DNA of 64,000 bases from Carnobacterium iners (GTDB lineage Bacteria > Bacillota > Bacilli > Lactobacillales > Carnobacteriaceae), in assembly GCF_900177385.1 (NCBI RefSeq), contig NZ_FXBJ01000002.1, positions 2,174,001 through 2,238,000 of the forward strand, given 5' to 3'. The position numbers were made by a program, and so were the translations under genes. Within the stretch, counting starts at the first letter, position 1, and each line of letters opens with the position of its first letter. This document shows, one piece after another, positions 39,222 through 48,451 of the stretch. The notes under the pieces were generated by a model. The model worked only from the letters and a program-made list of their open reading frames with translations, did no database searches and was not told the origin of the DNA.

Positions 39222-39470
39222 ATCTGTTGTGAGACTAACACAACCACCAGTTCGGGAAAATAGTAAAAATTATTTCAGCGTTGAGAAATACCGGTTAACT
39301 ATGAGATTTTTCTGCTTGTTTTACCATTAAAATTTATGAGATAAAACTGTCGTGGTTCCATCTAATCAGCACTGAAAAGTGTAAAATGATGGTTTTTTTC
39401 GTTATGCAACATTACACCCAATCATTATCTATAAAACAAATCATCATTTGATGATATTAAAAAGGAGAGA
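39222..39470 (+). promoter_or_regulatory. structured leader with terminator before rpoY-rnjA (riboswitch-like)
   Basis: A 430-bp gene-less stretch (39046-39475) holds a long leader. A closing helix pairs AACCACCAGTT (39242-39252) with AACTG-tc-GTGGTT (39345-39357), 11 bp with a two-base bulge. Inside lies GTTTTA/TAAAAC. A competing 5' hairpin GTTGTG/CACAAC (39226-39231, 39239-39244) shares bases with the closing helix. It is followed by a terminator-like stem CCATC/GATGG with an inner CACT/AGTG and seven Ts (39358-39399), and by a hairpin ATCATCA/TGATGAT (39440-39455) just before the ribosome site. I recognise no known riboswitch or T-box. Confidence 0.5.
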
Positions 39471-39475
39471 AATAC

Positions 39476-39694
39476 ATGATTTACAAAATCACTTACCAAG
39501 AAACAAAATTAAGAAACCCAAAACGGGAGGAAACACAATCTTTATATATTGAATCAGATACAGAAATAGAAGCACGTAGCCTTGTTGAAACAAATACCCC
39601 CTTCAACATTGAGTTCATCCAACCAATAGATGGTAGCCATTTAGAATACGAACAAAAAAGTCCGGACTTTAAACTTACGGAGTTTGCTAAATGA
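39476..39694 (+). CDS. rpoY: RNA polymerase epsilon subunit (RpoY)
   Basis: A 72-residue accessory subunit of Firmicutes RNA polymerase (formerly DUF1447/YkzG). The start [26 protein letters not shown] and the segment [15 protein letters not shown] are characteristic. It binds the core enzyme and resembles phage Gp2; its physiological role is still modest. SD AAAGGAGAG is upstream. Its TGA overlaps the rnjA ATG (ATGA), the conserved rpoY-rnjA coupling. Confidence 0.93.
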   Translation: MIYKITYQETKLRNPKREETQSLYIESDTEIEARSLVETNTPFNIEFIQPIDGSHLEYEQKSPDFKLTEFAK

Positions 39695-41367
39695 AACCGT
39701 CTATAAAAAACAATGAAGCAGCCGTTTTTGCCATTGGGGGTTTAGGTGAAATTGGTAAAAATACCTATGGCGTACAATTTCAAGACGAGATTATCATTAT
39801 TGATGCCGGTATTAAATTTCCCGAAGACGACTTATTAGGAATTGATTATGTCATTCCAGATTATAGCTACATTGTTCAAAATATTAATAAAGTGAAAGCT
39901 TTGGTTATCACTCATGGCCATGAGGATCATATTGGTGGTATTCCATTCTTACTAAAACAAGCAAATATTCCAATTTATGCAGGTCCTTTAGCTAGCGCCT
40001 TAATCCGCAACAAGTTAAATGAGCATGGATTGCTGCGTGACACTGAATTACATGAAATCGGTGAAGATGATGTTATTAAGTTCAGAAAAACAAGCGTTAG
40101 TTTCTTCAGAACAACACACAGTATTCCCGAAGCTTTTGGTATCGTTGTTAAAACACCTCCTGGTAATATTGTTGCAACAGGAGATTTTAAATTTGATTTC
40201 ACTCCAGTTGGCCAACCTGCTGATTTGCATAAAATGGCACGTATTGGTGACGAGGGAGTCTTAGCTCTTCTTTCTGATAGCACAAATGCAGAAATTCCAA
40301 CTTTTACAAATTCAGAGCAAGGTGTCGGCGAAGCAATCACAAATATTATGCAAAAAGTTGAAGGAAGAATTATTTTCGCCACTTTTGCTTCTAATATTTC
40401 TCGTTTAGAACAAGTTGCTCAAGCGGCTATCAAAACAGGTAGGAAAATTGCGGTTTTCGGTCGAAGCATGGAATCATCTGTTGTGACTGGCCGCTCACTA
40501 GGCTACATTACTGCTCCAGATGATAAATTTATCGAATCTCAAGAATTAAATCGTATGCCTGCAAAAGAAACAATTATTTTATGTACTGGTTCGCAAGGTG
40601 AACCTATGGCTGCATTAAGTAGAATCGCTAATGGTACACATCGCCAGATTTCAATTCAGCCTGGAGATACGGTTATTTTCTCAAGTTCTCCAATTCCTGG
40701 AAATACCGCTAGCGTTAATCGCGTTATTAATTTATTGTCTGAAGCCGGTGCAAATGTTATTCACGGTAAAGTTAATAATATTCATACTTCTGGTCATGGT
40801 GGTCAACAAGAACAAAAATTGATGTTGCGTTTAATGAAGCCTAAATATTTTGTTCCTGTCCACGGAGAATACCGTATGCAAAAGATTCATGCTGGTTTAG
40901 CTGAACAGATTGGTATGTCTAAAGAAGACTGTTTCATCCTAGAGAACGGTGACGTTCTTGCGTTAACAGCAGATTCTGCTAGAAAAGCAGGTCATTTTGA
41001 TGCTGGAGATGTCTATGTGGATGGGAAAGGTATTGGCGATATTGGAAATGTTGTCTTACGCGATCGTCGCTTGCTTTCTGAGGAAGGTCTAGTTGTTGTT
41101 GTTGTTACGATTGATTATAAGTCTAAGGAAATCTTAGCTGGACCAGATATTTTATCACGTGGTTTTATTTATATGCGTGAGTCTGGTGAACTAATCAGCG
41201 ATGCCCAACGTGTTATCACTAGAAGTCTAAGAAAACTACTTGCTAATACTGAAGAGCCTCTTACAGAACAAGTAATCAAGTCTGTTGTTATCGAGAGTCT
41301 GAAACCTTTCCTATATGAAAAGACCGAACGTCATCCAATGGTATTACCAGTTATTATGCCCGTATAA
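39691..41367 (+). CDS. rnjA: ribonuclease J (RNase J1 type)
   Basis: Metallo-beta-lactamase/beta-CASP ribonuclease with 5'-3' exonuclease and endonuclease activity, central to mRNA decay and 16S rRNA maturation in Firmicutes. It has 558 residues. The zinc motif HGHEDH is at 75-80, the GDFKFDF segment (motif 3) and the beta-CASP motifs follow, including [13 protein letters not shown] and VPVHGEYRM. The pairing with rpoY identifies it as the J1 paralogue. A structured leader upstream may give autoregulation (inference). Confidence 0.96.
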   Translation: MKPSIKNNEAAVFAIGGLGEIGKNTYGVQFQDEIIIIDAGIKFPEDDLLGIDYVIPDYSYIVQNINKVKALVITHGHEDHIGGIPFLLKQANIPIYAGPLASALIRNKLNEHGLLRDTELHEIGEDDVIKFRKTSVSFFRTTHSIPEAFGIVVKTPPGNIVATGDFKFDFTPVGQPADLHKMARIGDEGVLALLSDSTNAEIPTFTNSEQGVGEAITNIMQKVEGRIIFATFASNISRLEQVAQAAIKTGRKIAVFGRSMESSVVTGRSLGYITAPDDKFIESQELNRMPAKETIILCTGSQGEPMAALSRIANGTHRQISIQPGDTVIFSSSPIPGNTASVNRVINLLSEAGANVIHGKVNNIHTSGHGGQQEQKLMLRLMKPKYFVPVHGEYRMQKIHAGLAEQIGMSKEDCFILENGDVLALTADSARKAGHFDAGDVYVDGKGIGDIGNVVLRDRRLLSEEGLVVVVVTIDYKSKEILAGPDILSRGFIYMRESGELISDAQRVITRSLRKLLANTEEPLTEQVIKSVVIESLKPFLYEKTERHPMVLPVIMPV

Positions 41368-41371
41368 TCAT

Positions 41372-41412
41372 AAAAGCTCTTACTTTCTTTTCGAAAGTAA
41401 GAGCTTTTATTT
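41372..41412. terminator. bidirectional terminator between rnjA and the HesB-like gene
   Basis: A perfect 16-bp stem: 41372-41387 (AAAAGCTCTTACTTTC) pairs with 41393-41408 around a TTTTC loop. It ends both convergent transcripts. Confidence 0.92.
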
Positions 41413-41415
41413 ATT

Positions 41416-41715
41416 TTATGCAATTTGATCAATAAACGTATAGATAGGTTCATCACTTTTTTTATCATAATCTACTTTTAAGTCATACCCACTGAAAAAC
41501 CAATCATCATTTTTTTCAATAAAATAAGTTACTCCGTTTACAACTATTTTAGTTAAGATATCTTCAGGCTGACATATATTCATCCCTATAGAAAAGCCCT
41601 CATGAACTTCAGTTTTCCCATAAACCTTACCCATAAATCGAACGCCGCTTCCTTTTGAAACCCCTACTTCTTTTTCAAACCATTCAATAGCATTTTTCGT
41701 TAACTCTATTTTCAT
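41416..41715 (-). CDS. HesB/IscA-fold protein (YneR-like)
   Basis: A 99-residue protein of the Fe-S biosynthesis (HesB/YadR/YfhF) fold: ITKNAIEWFEKE-type start, GVRFMGKVYG strand, and a C-terminal FIEKNDDWFFSGYDLKVDYD segment. The three cysteines that bind Fe-S clusters in true IscA proteins are missing; only one Cys (in NICQPED) is present. It is therefore unlikely to be a classic cluster carrier, and the role is unknown. The ATG has its SD separated by a hairpin, an unusual arrangement described as a separate feature. Confidence 0.82.
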   Translation of the reverse strand: MKIELTKNAIEWFEKEVGVSKGSGVRFMGKVYGKTEVHEGFSIGMNICQPEDILTKIVVNGVTYFIEKNDDWFFSGYDLKVDYDKKSDEPIYTFIDQIA

Positions 41716-41757
41716 TTTTTTGCTTCACAGAATATAAAATCTGTGAATCCTCCCTCC
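41716..41757 (-). promoter_or_regulatory. SD-hairpin-start arrangement before the HesB-like gene
   Basis: On the minus strand the strong SD GGAGGGAGGA (41757-41748) is followed at once by a perfect 8-bp inverted repeat TTCACAGA/TCTGTGAA with an 8-nt loop (41747-41724), then GCAAAAAA and the ATG at 41715. Linear spacing is far too long, but folding the hairpin leaves eight bases, the ideal distance. No SD lies closer. Translation control by the hairpin is inference. Confidence 0.65.
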
Positions 41758-41838
41758 ATTTAGCTATAACGCATTTAGTTTAACATATCTTTATGCAAAA
41801 TACAGATAATAGGATTTCATTAACCTTAAGAGAGTTTC

Positions 41839-42471
41839 TTAGTCAATTAAGTGATGTTTAAAAGCATAAATAGCCGCTTGAGTTCGATCATCAACATCTA
41901 ATTTAGCTAGTATATTAGAAACGTGTGTTTTAACCGTTTTTAAAGTTATAAATAGTTTATTTGCAATCTCTTGATTTGAATTGCCTTGTGCAATTAATAG
42001 AAGGATTTCATTTTCTCGTTTAGTTAAGTCATCATGAAGATAGTGCTGTTGTTTTTTAGAAAAACGAGTCATCATTTTCGCTGTAACTTCTGTTTCTAAG
42101 ATTGATTCTCCTTTATAAGTAGAACGGATAGCATCAGCAATTTCTCTTGCAGTGGATGTTTTTAAGATATAGCTTGCTGCACCTGCTTCAAGAGCGGGAT
42201 AAACTTTTTCATCATCAATAAAGCTTGTTACAATAATAATCTTAGCTTCTGGCCATTCATTCATAATCGCTTTAGTCGATTCAATACCGTCCATTACATC
42301 CATTACTAAATCCATCATAATAACATCTGGTCTAAGTTTCATTGCTTTTTGATAGCCTACTTTTCCGTTTTCTGCTTCACCAATAACTTCAATATCTGAT
42401 TGAATCGATAAATAAGATGAAACACCTAATCTTACCATTTCGTGATCATCAATCAATAAAACTTTTATCAT
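41839..42471 (-). CDS. liaR: LiaR/VraR-type response regulator
   Basis: NarL-family response regulator of cell-envelope stress. From the ATG at 42471 it has 210 residues: receiver domain 1-120 with acidic pocket DDHE and phospho-acceptor Asp54 (IMMDLVMD), and a LuxR-type helix-turn-helix in the last 65 residues ([27 protein letters not shown]). SD GAGGGAG is correctly spaced from this ATG rather than from the one two codons earlier. Overlaps the end of liaS. A matching palindromic LiaR-like box lies upstream of liaF. Confidence 0.94.
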   Translation of the reverse strand: MIKVLLIDDHEMVRLGVSSYLSIQSDIEVIGEAENGKVGYQKAMKLRPDVIMMDLVMDVMDGIESTKAIMNEWPEAKIIIVTSFIDDEKVYPALEAGAASYILKTSTAREIADAIRSTYKGESILETEVTAKMMTRFSKKQQHYLHDDLTKRENEILLLIAQGNSNQEIANKLFITLKTVKTHVSNILAKLDVDDRTQAAIYAFKHHLID

Positions 42472-43537
42472 CCTCATTCACTCCCTCAATAAGCGGTATC
42501 TTAATTTCTACACTTGTCCCTTTGTTTACGAAACTAATGACTCTAAACGTTCCACCCATATTGCTTACTCGCTCGTTTATGTTAACTAAACCATAGTTTC
42601 CTGCTTTTTGTTCCTCAGGATTAAATCCAACCCCATCATCAATAACCCTTAGAGACAATGAATCCTGGTATTGCTTTAAATAAACTTCCAACTCCTTAGC
42701 CTTTGAATGCCTTAAAGTGTTTGAAAGGAGTTCTTGTATTATTCGAAATAAGTGATCTTCCATTCCAGTTTCTAAATTCACTTCATCAATTTCCCAAACT
42801 AGTTTAATTTGTATCTTTGTTTTTAGTTCTGTCAATAACTGCTCAATTCCTTTTTTTAATGTTTTTCCTTCTAAATTAATTGGCCTTAGATGGAGTAACA
42901 AGGCTCGCATTTCAGATTGCGATTCATTTATAATACTTTCAACCATTTTTAGTTGTTTTTTCATTACTCCATCAGTATCTTCAAGTTGCTCATTAATAGC
43001 TGATAATAGCATCATTGCTGCAAATAACTGTTGGCTAACAGAATCATGTAATTCTCTAGCAATACGACGTCGTTCAGCTTCTAATATCTCTTCTTTTGTT
43101 TCTCCGTCAACTAATTTAGGGATATTGCTTTGTTTTTGAACTTCCTTAGATAAATCAAGTAGTTTAATACGGATTAATGAAAGCGAAGTTTTTATATCTT
43201 CTAAATAATAAGATTCTTCTACTTCATTATCTAAAAATTTTGGGCTAGTTTCAACTGAGTAATTCCCACTAGCAAGCAATCGCACTATTTCTTCTATATG
43301 CTGCCATTCTCTTCGTTGAAACTCATGTAATAAAAGTGAGGTTAGTAGCCCAATAATCAGCGCTACTCCTAGTAGATAAAGAATATAAGGCACATGTAAG
43401 AACTGTGTTGTGAAAATGGTAATCAGCCAATCTTCAGGTCGTATTGCGTAGCTATAAGATAAAGAAACAATCGTAAAAAAGAGAAAAGAAAAGAAAGTAA
43501 TCTGAACAAATCGTATCCTGCTATTCTTTTTTTTCAT
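42449..43537 (-). CDS. liaS: LiaS/VraS-type sensor histidine kinase
   Basis: Membrane histidine kinase (HisKA_3 class) sensing cell-wall antibiotics and membrane damage. It has 362 residues: two N-terminal membrane helices (about 10-28 and 50-70) with a very short extracellular loop, an intramembrane-sensing layout; a linker; phospho-acceptor His164 in [14 protein letters not shown]; and a C-terminal ATPase domain ([18 protein letters not shown]). The gene overlaps liaF by four bases at its start and liaR at its end. Confidence 0.94.
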   Translation of the reverse strand: MKKKNSRIRFVQITFFSFLFFTIVSLSYSYAIRPEDWLITIFTTQFLHVPYILYLLGVALIIGLLTSLLLHEFQRREWQHIEEIVRLLASGNYSVETSPKFLDNEVEESYYLEDIKTSLSLIRIKLLDLSKEVQKQSNIPKLVDGETKEEILEAERRRIARELHDSVSQQLFAAMMLLSAINEQLEDTDGVMKKQLKMVESIINESQSEMRALLLHLRPINLEGKTLKKGIEQLLTELKTKIQIKLVWEIDEVNLETGMEDHLFRIIQELLSNTLRHSKAKELEVYLKQYQDSLSLRVIDDGVGFNPEEQKAGNYGLVNINERVSNMGGTFRVISFVNKGTSVEIKIPLIEGVNEDDKSFID

Positions 43538-44271
43538 ATTGTTATCACCTCTAAATCGCCAACTAAAACCGTTGTGATGAGTTTTATTTTTCTCGTATTT
43601 TTATCGTATTGTTCGCTGTATAGCTTTAAAGATTCGTTATTTAAGACAAAAACGTCTTTTTCAAAATGTACTTTCCCTTTGAAAGCACTATGTTGAATCA
43701 TTATTCCAATTCCAGCTGGCACTAAAATACGAGTCTTACCAAAACCTTTACGGACAATAACATAACTTTCGTCTTTAGGTAAAAGTGTATTACCTAAGTC
43801 TACAATGGTATCTCCCATAAGAACAGTTAAATTAATATCATCCCACTCATAGACTGAATTACCGATTCTTTCATTTCCTAACCAGTTTCGCTTAAATCTT
43901 TTGCCGTTTTTTGGTAAGCTTTTTGCTGTTTCTACAATAATTATCTCTTTTTCTTGCCAAGGGATACTATCGAAATCAGGAAATTTTAAATTTGGTAATG
44001 ATTTATTATCTAAAACTATAAAAAATAAAATAGCACAAATCAACATAAACCAAATAGCACTCGTTGATAATAAAGCAATTAAAACTAGTACACTACCTGT
44101 TATTAGATACGTTTGTCGTTTTGAATTATTCTTTTCATGTCTGCCTCGTAATAAAACTAGTGCTCCTACTATAAAGGTTAATAAAGTAAAGCTATTATTT
44201 ACTGATTCATATAATAACCATACTAGCAGAAATGCTTCAACTAGAAAAAATAAGCGCAATTTTTTTTTCAT
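43534..44271 (-). CDS. liaF: LiaF-type membrane regulator
   Basis: Membrane inhibitor of LiaS (VraT/YvqF family), 245 residues. Three or four hydrophobic segments fill the first 90 residues, followed by a soluble C-terminal domain (about 115-245) of the cell-wall-active antibiotics response family (NSVYEWDDINLTVLMGDTIVDLGNTLLP, and VRKGFGKTRILVPAGIGI). SD AAGGGGG is present. First gene of liaFSR; in Bacillus and Enterococcus this protein keeps LiaS off until envelope damage occurs. Confidence 0.93.
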   Translation of the reverse strand: MKKKLRLFFLVEAFLLVWLLYESVNNSFTLLTFIVGALVLLRGRHEKNNSKRQTYLITGSVLVLIALLSTSAIWFMLICAILFFIVLDNKSLPNLKFPDFDSIPWQEKEIIIVETAKSLPKNGKRFKRNWLGNERIGNSVYEWDDINLTVLMGDTIVDLGNTLLPKDESYVIVRKGFGKTRILVPAGIGIMIQHSAFKGKVHFEKDVFVLNNESLKLYSEQYDKNTRKIKLITTVLVGDLEVITI

Positions 44272-44328
44272 TGCGTTGACCCCCTTAATATTTGATACTT
44301 TAGCATTAAGTATAAGCTATTTATAGAC

Positions 44329-44354
44329 AAAAAAAAGCCTGCTAAAGCATGAGG
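44329..44354 (-). terminator. probable greA terminator
   Basis: Minus-strand CCTCATGCTTTAGCAGG folds into a short bulged stem followed by C and eight Ts. It is weak as a hairpin but well placed after greA, and it lies between the LiaR-like box and the liaF -10. Confidence 0.5.
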
Positions 44355-44357
44355 TCG

Positions 44358-44376
44358 GTCTAAGACTAAAGTCTGA
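44358..44376. promoter_or_regulatory. LiaR-like operator upstream of liaF
   Basis: GTCTAAGACTAAAGTCTGA contains the palindrome AGACT-AA-AGTCT (44363-44374) plus a third GTCT half-site. This resembles LiaR/CesR/VraR boxes of Firmicutes. It is centred about 65 bases upstream of a predicted liaF start point (-10 TATACT at 44314-44309), suggesting autoregulation. Confidence 0.55.
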
Positions 44377-44448
44377 TAATTTTACTAATAAAAAAATAAA
44401 AGAACAGCTTAAATTAAAATAATTTAGCCATTCTTATGATATTTATTA

Positions 44449-44922
44449 TTATTCTATACTCATTATCTTGATAGTCATATCTCCACCTGGTGTTGAAATA
44501 ATAACTTGATCGCCAACTTTTTTACCCATTAATGCTTTAGCAATAGGTGAGTCATTTGAGATACGTCCACTAAATGGATCAGCTTCTGCACTTCCTACTA
44601 TAGTATATTCTTCAACTTCACCATCTGGTAATTCAATAAATGTAATTTTACGACCAATCGCAACTTCATCCATAGCACTTTTTGAGTTATCAATAATTTC
44701 TGAAAAACGTAACATCGTTTCAATTGTTGTGATGCGTCCTTCAACAAAAGCTTGTTCATCTTTAGCTGATTCATACTCAGAGTTTTCTGATAAATCACCG
44801 AAGCTACGTGCTATTTTAATTCTTTCAATAATTTCTTTTCTTTTAACTGTTTTTAATTCTTCTAATTCTGCCTCTAGTTTATTTTTTCCATCTAAAGTCA
44901 TTGGATATATTTTTTCTATCAT
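44449..44922 (-). CDS. greA: transcription elongation factor GreA
   Basis: Binds the RNA polymerase secondary channel and stimulates cleavage of backtracked RNA. It has 157 residues: an N-terminal coiled coil (about 8-75, with the basic-acidic tip [19 protein letters not shown]) and a C-terminal FKBP-like domain ([24 protein letters not shown]). SD AAAGGAG is upstream. It follows udk and mltG, the usual Firmicutes order. Confidence 0.97.
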   Translation of the reverse strand: MIEKIYPMTLDGKNKLEAELEELKTVKRKEIIERIKIARSFGDLSENSEYESAKDEQAFVEGRITTIETMLRFSEIIDNSKSAMDEVAIGRKITFIELPDGEVEEYTIVGSAEADPFSGRISNDSPIAKALMGKKVGDQVIISTPGGDMTIKIMSIE

Positions 44923-45104
44923 AAGTAAATTCTCCTTTTTAAATAAAAGCTTGTTTGATGGTTTTATACTTATTAATTTATTGAAAGCGTCTTTATAATT
45001 TCAATAGAGATAAGATACCATGTAGGCTTTTATTTGTAAACACTTTATAGCTATTCTCATATAATTTTAAGCTTAGTCATTGTTATTTATTCATTTAATT
45101 TTTC

Positions 45105-45749
45105 TTATTGAACTTTTAACTGATATTCGAGAATACTTTTTATCTTCGTTGTCATCAGATCAATCGCAACTTGATTGCGTCCACCTTCAGGAATAATAAT
45201 ATCTGCAAATTTTTTAGTCGGCTCAATAAACTGCGTATGCATAGGTTTCACAACGGTTAGATATTGTTCAATAACAGAATCAAGCGTCCTACCACGTTCC
45301 TCAATATCTCTTTTAATTCTTCTAATAATTCGAATATCGTCATCCGTATCTACGTAAACTTTAATATCCATTAAATCTCTTAGGCGTTTATCTTCTAAAA
45401 TTAAGATTCCTTCTAAAATAATAACTTCCTTTGGTTCTTGAATAATAAATTTGTCACTTCTAGTGTGAGCAGCATAGTCGTATACTGGTTTTTTGATGGA
45501 TTTATAGTGAATCAAATCTGTCAGATGCTTGATTAATAGGTCTGTATCAAAAGCAAACGGATGATCATAGTTTGTATTCAAACGCTCTTCATAGGACAGG
45601 TTACTTTGATCTTTGTAGTAAAAATCTTGTTCCAACATTAAAATAGAATGTCCAGAGAAGTGATTGTAAACTGCACGACCTACGCTTGTCTTCCCACTAC
45701 CTGATCCACCTGTTACCCCAATGACAATCGGCTTGCGTTCAACATTCAT
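45105..45749 (-). CDS. udk: uridine kinase
   Basis: Phosphorylates uridine and cytidine in pyrimidine salvage. It has 214 residues, the normal length. The P-loop [12 protein letters not shown] is at about 11-22, the nucleoside-binding [21 protein letters not shown] follows, and [21 protein letters not shown] is the lid region. It sits between mltG and greA, a conserved order. Confidence 0.96.
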   Translation of the reverse strand: MNVERKPIVIGVTGGSGSGKTSVGRAVYNHFSGHSILMLEQDFYYKDQSNLSYEERLNTNYDHPFAFDTDLLIKHLTDLIHYKSIKKPVYDYAAHTRSDKFIIQEPKEVIILEGILILEDKRLRDLMDIKVYVDTDDDIRIIRRIKRDIEERGRTLDSVIEQYLTVVKPMHTQFIEPTKKFADIIIPEGGRNQVAIDLMTTKIKSILEYQLKVQ

Positions 45750-45830
45750 ACTTTTTTCGCTCCATTCTTATTAAAAGATAATCATTCTTACATAATTCAC
45801 TATTTTTTTCTTTTTTAGTACTTTAAATGA

Positions 45831-47051
45831 TTAAGGGGTGATATATTCATCTACTAATTCTTGGTGTTCAGCATATGTTCTTGAAAAATAGACTTTACCT
45901 GTTGATGTATCTGCCAAGAAATAGATATAATTTGTATCTGCAGGATTTAGGGTAGCCTTAATGGCATCTTCTGACGGATTATTAAAGGGTCCTGGTCCAT
46001 AACCCTTATTTTGATACAAGTTATAAGGAGAGTTTGTTTCTAAATCTTTATAAGTCACAATTTCTTTATGTTTATTCATCGCGTAAAGCACACTGATATC
46101 TGATTGTAAAGGCATCTCAACATCCAAACGGTTGAAGAACACACTAGCAATCTTTGTTCGATCTTCAAATGAATTACCCTCTCGTTCGATTAATGAAGCT
46201 AATGTCAGCACTTGCTGAACAGTCATCTTTTTGTCTTCAATAATCGAATAATAATTTTGCATGACATCATCTGTCTTTTTAACCATATTTTTTATAACAG
46301 TTTCAAGAGACATATCTTCTGAAAAATCGTAGGTAGCCGGAAATAGATACCCCTCGAGAGTATATTTCGCTTCCTTTGACTCTAATGCACTAGTTAGCAA
46401 TTTTGGATAAGTTTCTTTTAATTGCATTAAAAGCTTTGGATCTTTTAATTTCTCAATAAAATCGGAAGCTTTATATTTAGTTGATTTTGCAACAGATTCC
46501 GCTACTTGATCAATAGTTAATCCTTCTTGAATTAATATTTTAGTCCCATCAAAAGCAACAGGACTGCCACCTGATTGAAGAGATTGGATAATTTTTTCCA
46601 AAGTCATTGAAGGTGAAAAAAGATAATAGCCAGCTTTAAAATCTATTTTATTATTTAATTTTATATAAAATCTAAAGACAGATGCACTTTTAATAACTTT
46701 GTTCTTTTCTAAAATACGAGAAATATCTGCTGAGGAAGAACCAGAGGGTACTTCTATTTGAATTTCTTTTTTACTAGTTGTATCTAAAGGTTGAAGTGAT
46801 GATGTCACATATTGATAACTAACTATGCCGAAAATAATTAGCAGAGTAAATAATATTGAAACAATACTCCATACAATTTTTTTAACCATCTTTTTTTCTT
46901 TTTGTCGTTCAACTAATTTAGAATTACTTTCAATTTCATCTTTTTTTTCATTATTTTTACTATTTTTTTTCTCTTTCTTTCCCAAAAAGAGCCCTCCTAT
47001 CAAAATAAAGAAATAAATAGGTACACGTATAATTTCTTTAATATCGTACAT
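45831..47051 (-). CDS. mltG: endolytic transglycosylase MltG
   Basis: Membrane-anchored lytic transglycosylase that cuts new glycan strands and sets their length. It has 406 residues: a short hydrophobic N-terminal stretch (about 9-24), a very charged Lys/Asn/Glu linker, a true membrane helix (about 58-80), a LysM-like domain and a YceG catalytic domain with the Glu in LASLIEREG and the motif GYGPGPFNNPSEDAIKATLNP. The SD is poor; an internal start near the membrane helix (Met55) cannot be excluded. Confidence 0.93.
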   Translation of the reverse strand: MYDIKEIIRVPIYFFILIGGLFLGKKEKKNSKNNEKKDEIESNSKLVERQKEKKMVKKIVWSIVSILFTLLIIFGIVSYQYVTSSLQPLDTTSKKEIQIEVPSGSSSADISRILEKNKVIKSASVFRFYIKLNNKIDFKAGYYLFSPSMTLEKIIQSLQSGGSPVAFDGTKILIQEGLTIDQVAESVAKSTKYKASDFIEKLKDPKLLMQLKETYPKLLTSALESKEAKYTLEGYLFPATYDFSEDMSLETVIKNMVKKTDDVMQNYYSIIEDKKMTVQQVLTLASLIEREGNSFEDRTKIASVFFNRLDVEMPLQSDISVLYAMNKHKEIVTYKDLETNSPYNLYQNKGYGPGPFNNPSEDAIKATLNPADTNYIYFLADTSTGKVYFSRTYAEHQELVDEYITP

Positions 47052-47210
47052 TTTAACTACTAGCTTGCACCATTATACATGATACCATACTCAAAGTGAA
47101 TAGAAAAAAAGAACTAGCTCATTATTTATATACAATTAACGACGTTCGTTTTTCTAATATATATTCATATTTTTAATCTATCTTCACTATTTTAAAAAAT
47201 GATAAACAAT

Positions 47211-47246
47211 AAAATTGAGCTAATGAATAACTCATTAGCTCAATTT
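47211..47246 (-). terminator. terminator after the DUF1292 gene
   Basis: The stem AAATTGAGCTAATG/CATTAGCTCAATTT is followed by TATTG on the minus strand. It is a strong stem with a modest T-tract, just past the DUF1292 gene. Confidence 0.75.
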
Positions 47247-47273
47247 CAATTATTAAGTTAGTAAAAAATAATT

Positions 47274-47564
47274 TTAATCTTCGTCAGCCATAAAAGTATT
47301 TAATACTTCTTCAATCATATCCCATTCTTCATCTGTTTCAATTGGTTGCAAATCACCTTGTTTACCGTCTTCTTTTTCCACGTAAGAGTAAGCTTGTAAT
47401 TCAACTTCTTCTCCTTCTTCAGAACCAGCCGGGTAAACTAAAACATATGATTTTTCAAAATCATCTGAATCAAATGTGAATAAAATTTCGTATAACTCTT
47501 CATTTCCTTGCTCATCTATAATTGTAATATGCTCATGTTCCTCATGATCGTGATCGTGTGACAT
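47274..47564 (-). CDS. DUF1292 family protein (YrzB-like)
   Basis: A small acidic protein of 96 residues from the ATG at 47564, which has AAGGGAGTG at proper distance. The start is His/Asp-rich ([17 protein letters not shown]), followed by the DUF1292 core [25 protein letters not shown]. The His-rich start could bind metal, but this is only suggestive. The function is unknown. It lies between ruvX and mltG in the conserved alaS-ireB-ruvX-yrzB run. Confidence 0.9.
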   Translation of the reverse strand: MSHDHDHEEHEHITIIDEQGNEELYEILFTFDSDDFEKSYVLVYPAGSEEGEEVELQAYSYVEKEDGKQGDLQPIETDEEWDMIEEVLNTFMADED

Positions 47565-47632
47565 ATTTAACACTCCCTTTATTCTTATCTATAGCTCTAC
47601 TAAATTAGTTTAACGTATCTTTTTATTAAAAG

Positions 47633-48055
47633 CTAGTTTTGATTGCTATCCAAATAATTTTGAAGAATCATGACCGCTGCAACCTTATCGATAACTTTTT
47701 TGCGCTTTGCACGTGAAGCATTTCCTTCTTCAATTAACATTCTTTCTGCTTGAACAGTTGTTAGTCTTTCGTCTTGAAAAAAAACAGGTAGTTGAAATAA
47801 CTCTCTTAAAAGGTCAGCATAGCAAATGGAAGCTTGTGCTCGTGGTCCAATTGAATTATTCATGTTTTTGGGTAAACCAACAATAATTTTTGAAACTTCG
47901 TATTCACTAATCAATTCTTTAACTCTATCCATTCCGAATTCTTTTTGATTTTCATTAATCTTTATCGTTTCAATTCCTTGAGCTGTCCAACCAAATGGGT
48001 CACTAATTGCAACACCAACTGTTTTTGAACCTACATCTAATCCCATTGTTCTCAT
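47633..48055 (-). CDS. ruvX: YqgF/RuvX RNase H-fold nuclease
   Basis: RNase H-fold protein implicated in pre-16S rRNA 5' processing and historically as a putative Holliday-junction resolvase. It has 140 residues. [20 protein letters not shown] holds the first catalytic Asp, [17 protein letters not shown] the second block, and [13 protein letters not shown] the third. Its ATG overlaps the last base of the ireB stop, so they are translationally coupled. Confidence 0.94.
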   Translation of the reverse strand: MRTMGLDVGSKTVGVAISDPFGWTAQGIETIKINENQKEFGMDRVKELISEYEVSKIIVGLPKNMNNSIGPRAQASICYADLLRELFQLPVFFQDERLTTVQAERMLIEEGNASRAKRKKVIDKVAAVMILQNYLDSNQN

Positions 48056-48321
48056 TAGATTTCTTTACCACTCTCTTTCAAATAAGTCTTTACCAATTCT
48101 TCTACAATTTCATCACGTTCATGACGTCTAATTAAGTTTCTAGCATCATTATGACGTGGAATATAGGCCGGATCTCCAGAAAGTAAATAACCAACTATCT
48201 GATTAATGGGATTGTACCCCTTTTCTTCCAATGCTTCATATACTAACGTCAATGTTTGTTTCACACTTTTGTCGTGATTATCACCAACATTAAACCGAAC
48301 TGTTTCATCTATTGAACTCAT
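48055..48321 (-). CDS. ireB: IreB family regulatory phosphoprotein
   Basis: UPF0297 family. In Enterococcus faecalis IreB is a substrate of the PASTA kinase IreK and negatively controls cephalosporin resistance. From the ATG at 48321 it has 88 residues and starts [10 protein letters not shown], with Thr7 matching the phosphorylated Thr of the DETVRF motif. GAGGTG is correctly spaced to this ATG. The rest ([31 protein letters not shown]) is highly conserved. No PASTA kinase gene lies in this window. Confidence 0.93.
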   Translation of the reverse strand: MSSIDETVRFNVGDNHDKSVKQTLTLVYEALEEKGYNPINQIVGYLLSGDPAYIPRHNDARNLIRRHERDEIVEELVKTYLKESGKEI

Positions 48322-48451
48322 ATTCTGCACCTCGATTTCTGTAAACTCTACCTTTATTCTACAAGAAAGAACTTCAAACTACAATAACTATGAGCAAATG
48401 AAAAATATTTTGAATTTTCAAAGGAAACCTCACATAGAAAATAATTTTATC

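Noticed and set aside
39345-39362. GTGGTTCC in the rpoY leader, resembling a T-box
   Set aside because: It lacks the TGGNACCGCG consensus and takes part in the closing helix; no specifier region is recognisable.
39975-40382. 135-codon minus-strand open frame inside rnjA
   Set aside because: Antisense shadow of a highly conserved gene with no ribosome site or homology.
43901-44326. 141-codon plus-strand open frame opposite liaF
   Set aside because: Antisense to a well-supported operon and covering its promoter; no ribosome site.
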